Origin: an uncultured Erythrobacter sp.
GTDB taxonomy: Bacteria; Pseudomonadota; Alphaproteobacteria; Sphingomonadales; Sphingomonadaceae
Length of the DNA stretch: 64,000 nt
NCBI GenBank assembly: GCA_947488325.1
Contig: CANKYZ010000001.1
Span: 558,001-622,000, forward strand
Direction: 5' to 3'
In this document: positions 63,183 through 64,000 of the stretch, piece by piece
Position numbering within the stretch: the first letter of the stretch is position 1
Layout: each line of letters begins with the position of its first letter
Program-made: the position numbers and the translations under genes
The notes under the pieces: generated by a model
The model's database searches: none
What the model saw: only the letters and a program-made list of their open reading frames with translations
What the model was told of the DNA's origin: nothing

Positions 63183-64000
63183 ATGAAGAAAGCTCTCCAG
63201 AAGCTTATCGCAATGGCGACCGGCTCTATGTTGCTGGCCGAACCAGCCCTTGCGGCACCCGCTGCTGTTCCTAATCCCGGCAATAATGCCTGGATGATGA
63301 CTGCCACAATCCTTGTTTTGTTGATGATTATTCCGGGTCTCACGCTATTTTATGGCGGCCTGACGCGATCAAAAAATATGCTATCCACCATGACACAGAT
63401 CGGGGCCACCGCCGCATTGGCGATGTTGATCTGGGTGATGTGGGGTTACTCACTCGCCTTTGGTGACACGACTTATGAAGGCACTCTTGGCCTGTTTATC
63501 AGCGGGGGAAGCTATTTCCTTTCGGGGACTGATGCGAGCAGCACAGCTGCGACCTTCACTGACGAAGTCATCAGCAAATATGTGTTCATCAGTTTCCAAA
63601 TGACCTTTGCAGCCATCACAGCTGCGCTGATCCTTGGCGCGACGGCTGAGCGTATGAAGTTCAGTGCCGTAATGATGTTTGTGCCGATCTGGTTGACCAT
63701 TGTTTACTTCCCGATCGCTCACATGGTTTGGGCTGGCGGCGGACTGTTGTTCGAAGACGGTGCGCTTGATTTCGCTGGTGGCACCGTTGTGCATATCAAT
63801 GCGGGTGTTTCCGGTCTGGTGCTTGCCTACCTGCTGGGCAAACGCCGGGGTTGGCCGCAAGAGCCAATGATGCCGCATAGCCTGACTATGACTATGGTTG
63901 GCACCGGCCTGCTGTGGGTTGGCTGGTTCGGCTTTAACGCTGGGTCTGCACTCGAAGCGGATGGTTCTGCCGGCCTGGCAATGATCAACACCTTTGTCGC
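63183..64000 (+). CDS. amtB: Ammonium transporter, 3' end beyond the window
   Basis: 272 codons visible from ATG 63183 (CAGGGGAAT upstream). Signal peptide MKKALQKLIAMATGSMLLAEPALAAP, then AmtB helices. Conserved elements: GLTLFYGGLTRSKNM, AHMVWAGGG (pore), GGTVVHINAGVSGLVLAYLLGKR (first pore His) and LLWVGWFGFNAGSALEADG. Channel for NH3/NH4+ at the inner membrane, regulated by GlnK binding. The second pore His and the C-terminus lie outside the window. Confidence 0.95.
   Translation, partial: MKKALQKLIAMATGSMLLAEPALAAPAAVPNPGNNAWMMTATILVLLMIIPGLTLFYGGLTRSKNMLSTMTQIGATAALAMLIWVMWGYSLAFGDTTYEGTLGLFISGGSYFLSGTDASSTAATFTDEVISKYVFISFQMTFAAITAALILGATAERMKFSAVMMFVPIWLTIVYFPIAHMVWAGGGLLFEDGALDFAGGTVVHINAGVSGLVLAYLLGKRRGWPQEPMMPHSLTMTMVGTGLLWVGWFGFNAGSALEADGSAGLAMINTFV

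Overview
The window looks like a chromosomal segment of an alphaproteobacterium of the order Sphingomonadales, most likely an Erythrobacteraceae-type marine or freshwater strain. Reasons: a MipZ-type division ATPase, a cytochrome bc1 operon with separate petB and petC, an exbB/exbD/tonB set serving many TonB-dependent receptors, paired Rieske oxygenases with a TonB receptor, and a sigma-54/NtrC-type glnK-amtB locus. The placement rests on gene content and protein style only.

Layout. (1) 1-11.85 kb: accessory catabolic cluster with a SnoaL-like protein, an MDR reductase, an NmrA-like protein, a decayed SDR, two Rieske oxygenase alpha subunits flanking a TonB receptor, an SDR, an MFS transporter, a second SDR and a GST. 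It reads as uptake across the outer membrane, import, ring or C-H oxidation and stepwise dehydrogenation of an unknown, probably aromatic or terpenoid-like compound. (2) 12-21 kb: PH-domain membrane pair (YdbS/YdbT), small acetyltransferase, threonine aldolase, EamA exporter, NAD-dependent epimerase, aminopeptidase N, PgeF. (3) 21-27 kb: petABC, a strong terminator, apt, a cation/proton antiporter and an OmpA-like lipoprotein. (4) 27-31 kb: sulfate activation operon cysD-cysNC-cysQ, then tRNA-Gly(UCC). (5) 31-39 kb: DUF475 membrane protein, panC, mipZ with a membrane J-domain protein, phosphomannomutase, a DUF2059 protein and an Lhr-like helicase. (6) 39-42.6 kb: tonB-exbB-exbD1-exbD2 with hairpins between genes, plus a third exbD beyond the terminator. 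(7) 43-50 kb: a secreted protein of unknown function, hom, a pair of paralogous secreted proteins of unknown function, glpX, a decayed gene, prs and hisN. (8) 50-53 kb: a small accessory patch carrying an orphan gene, an MBL hydrolase and a dispersed intergenic repeat. (9) 53-64 kb: rpmI-rplT, two paralogous AraC regulators, pheST, prfC, a hydrolase, a PPOX-like protein and the glnK-amtB nitrogen operon, where amtB runs off the window.

The housekeeping blocks are conventional. The best candidates for something undescribed are the catabolic cluster at 1-12 kb, which has two dissimilar Rieske oxygenases (one with a Glu in the bridging position) and no local electron-transfer partner; the three-ExbD Ton locus with hairpins at gene boundaries; the MipZ/J-protein pair; the paralogous secreted pair between hom and glpX; and the 40-nt dispersed repeat family near 47.8-51.1 kb. 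Two pseudogenes (SDR remnant and a frameshifted small protein) are visible only by reading across frames.
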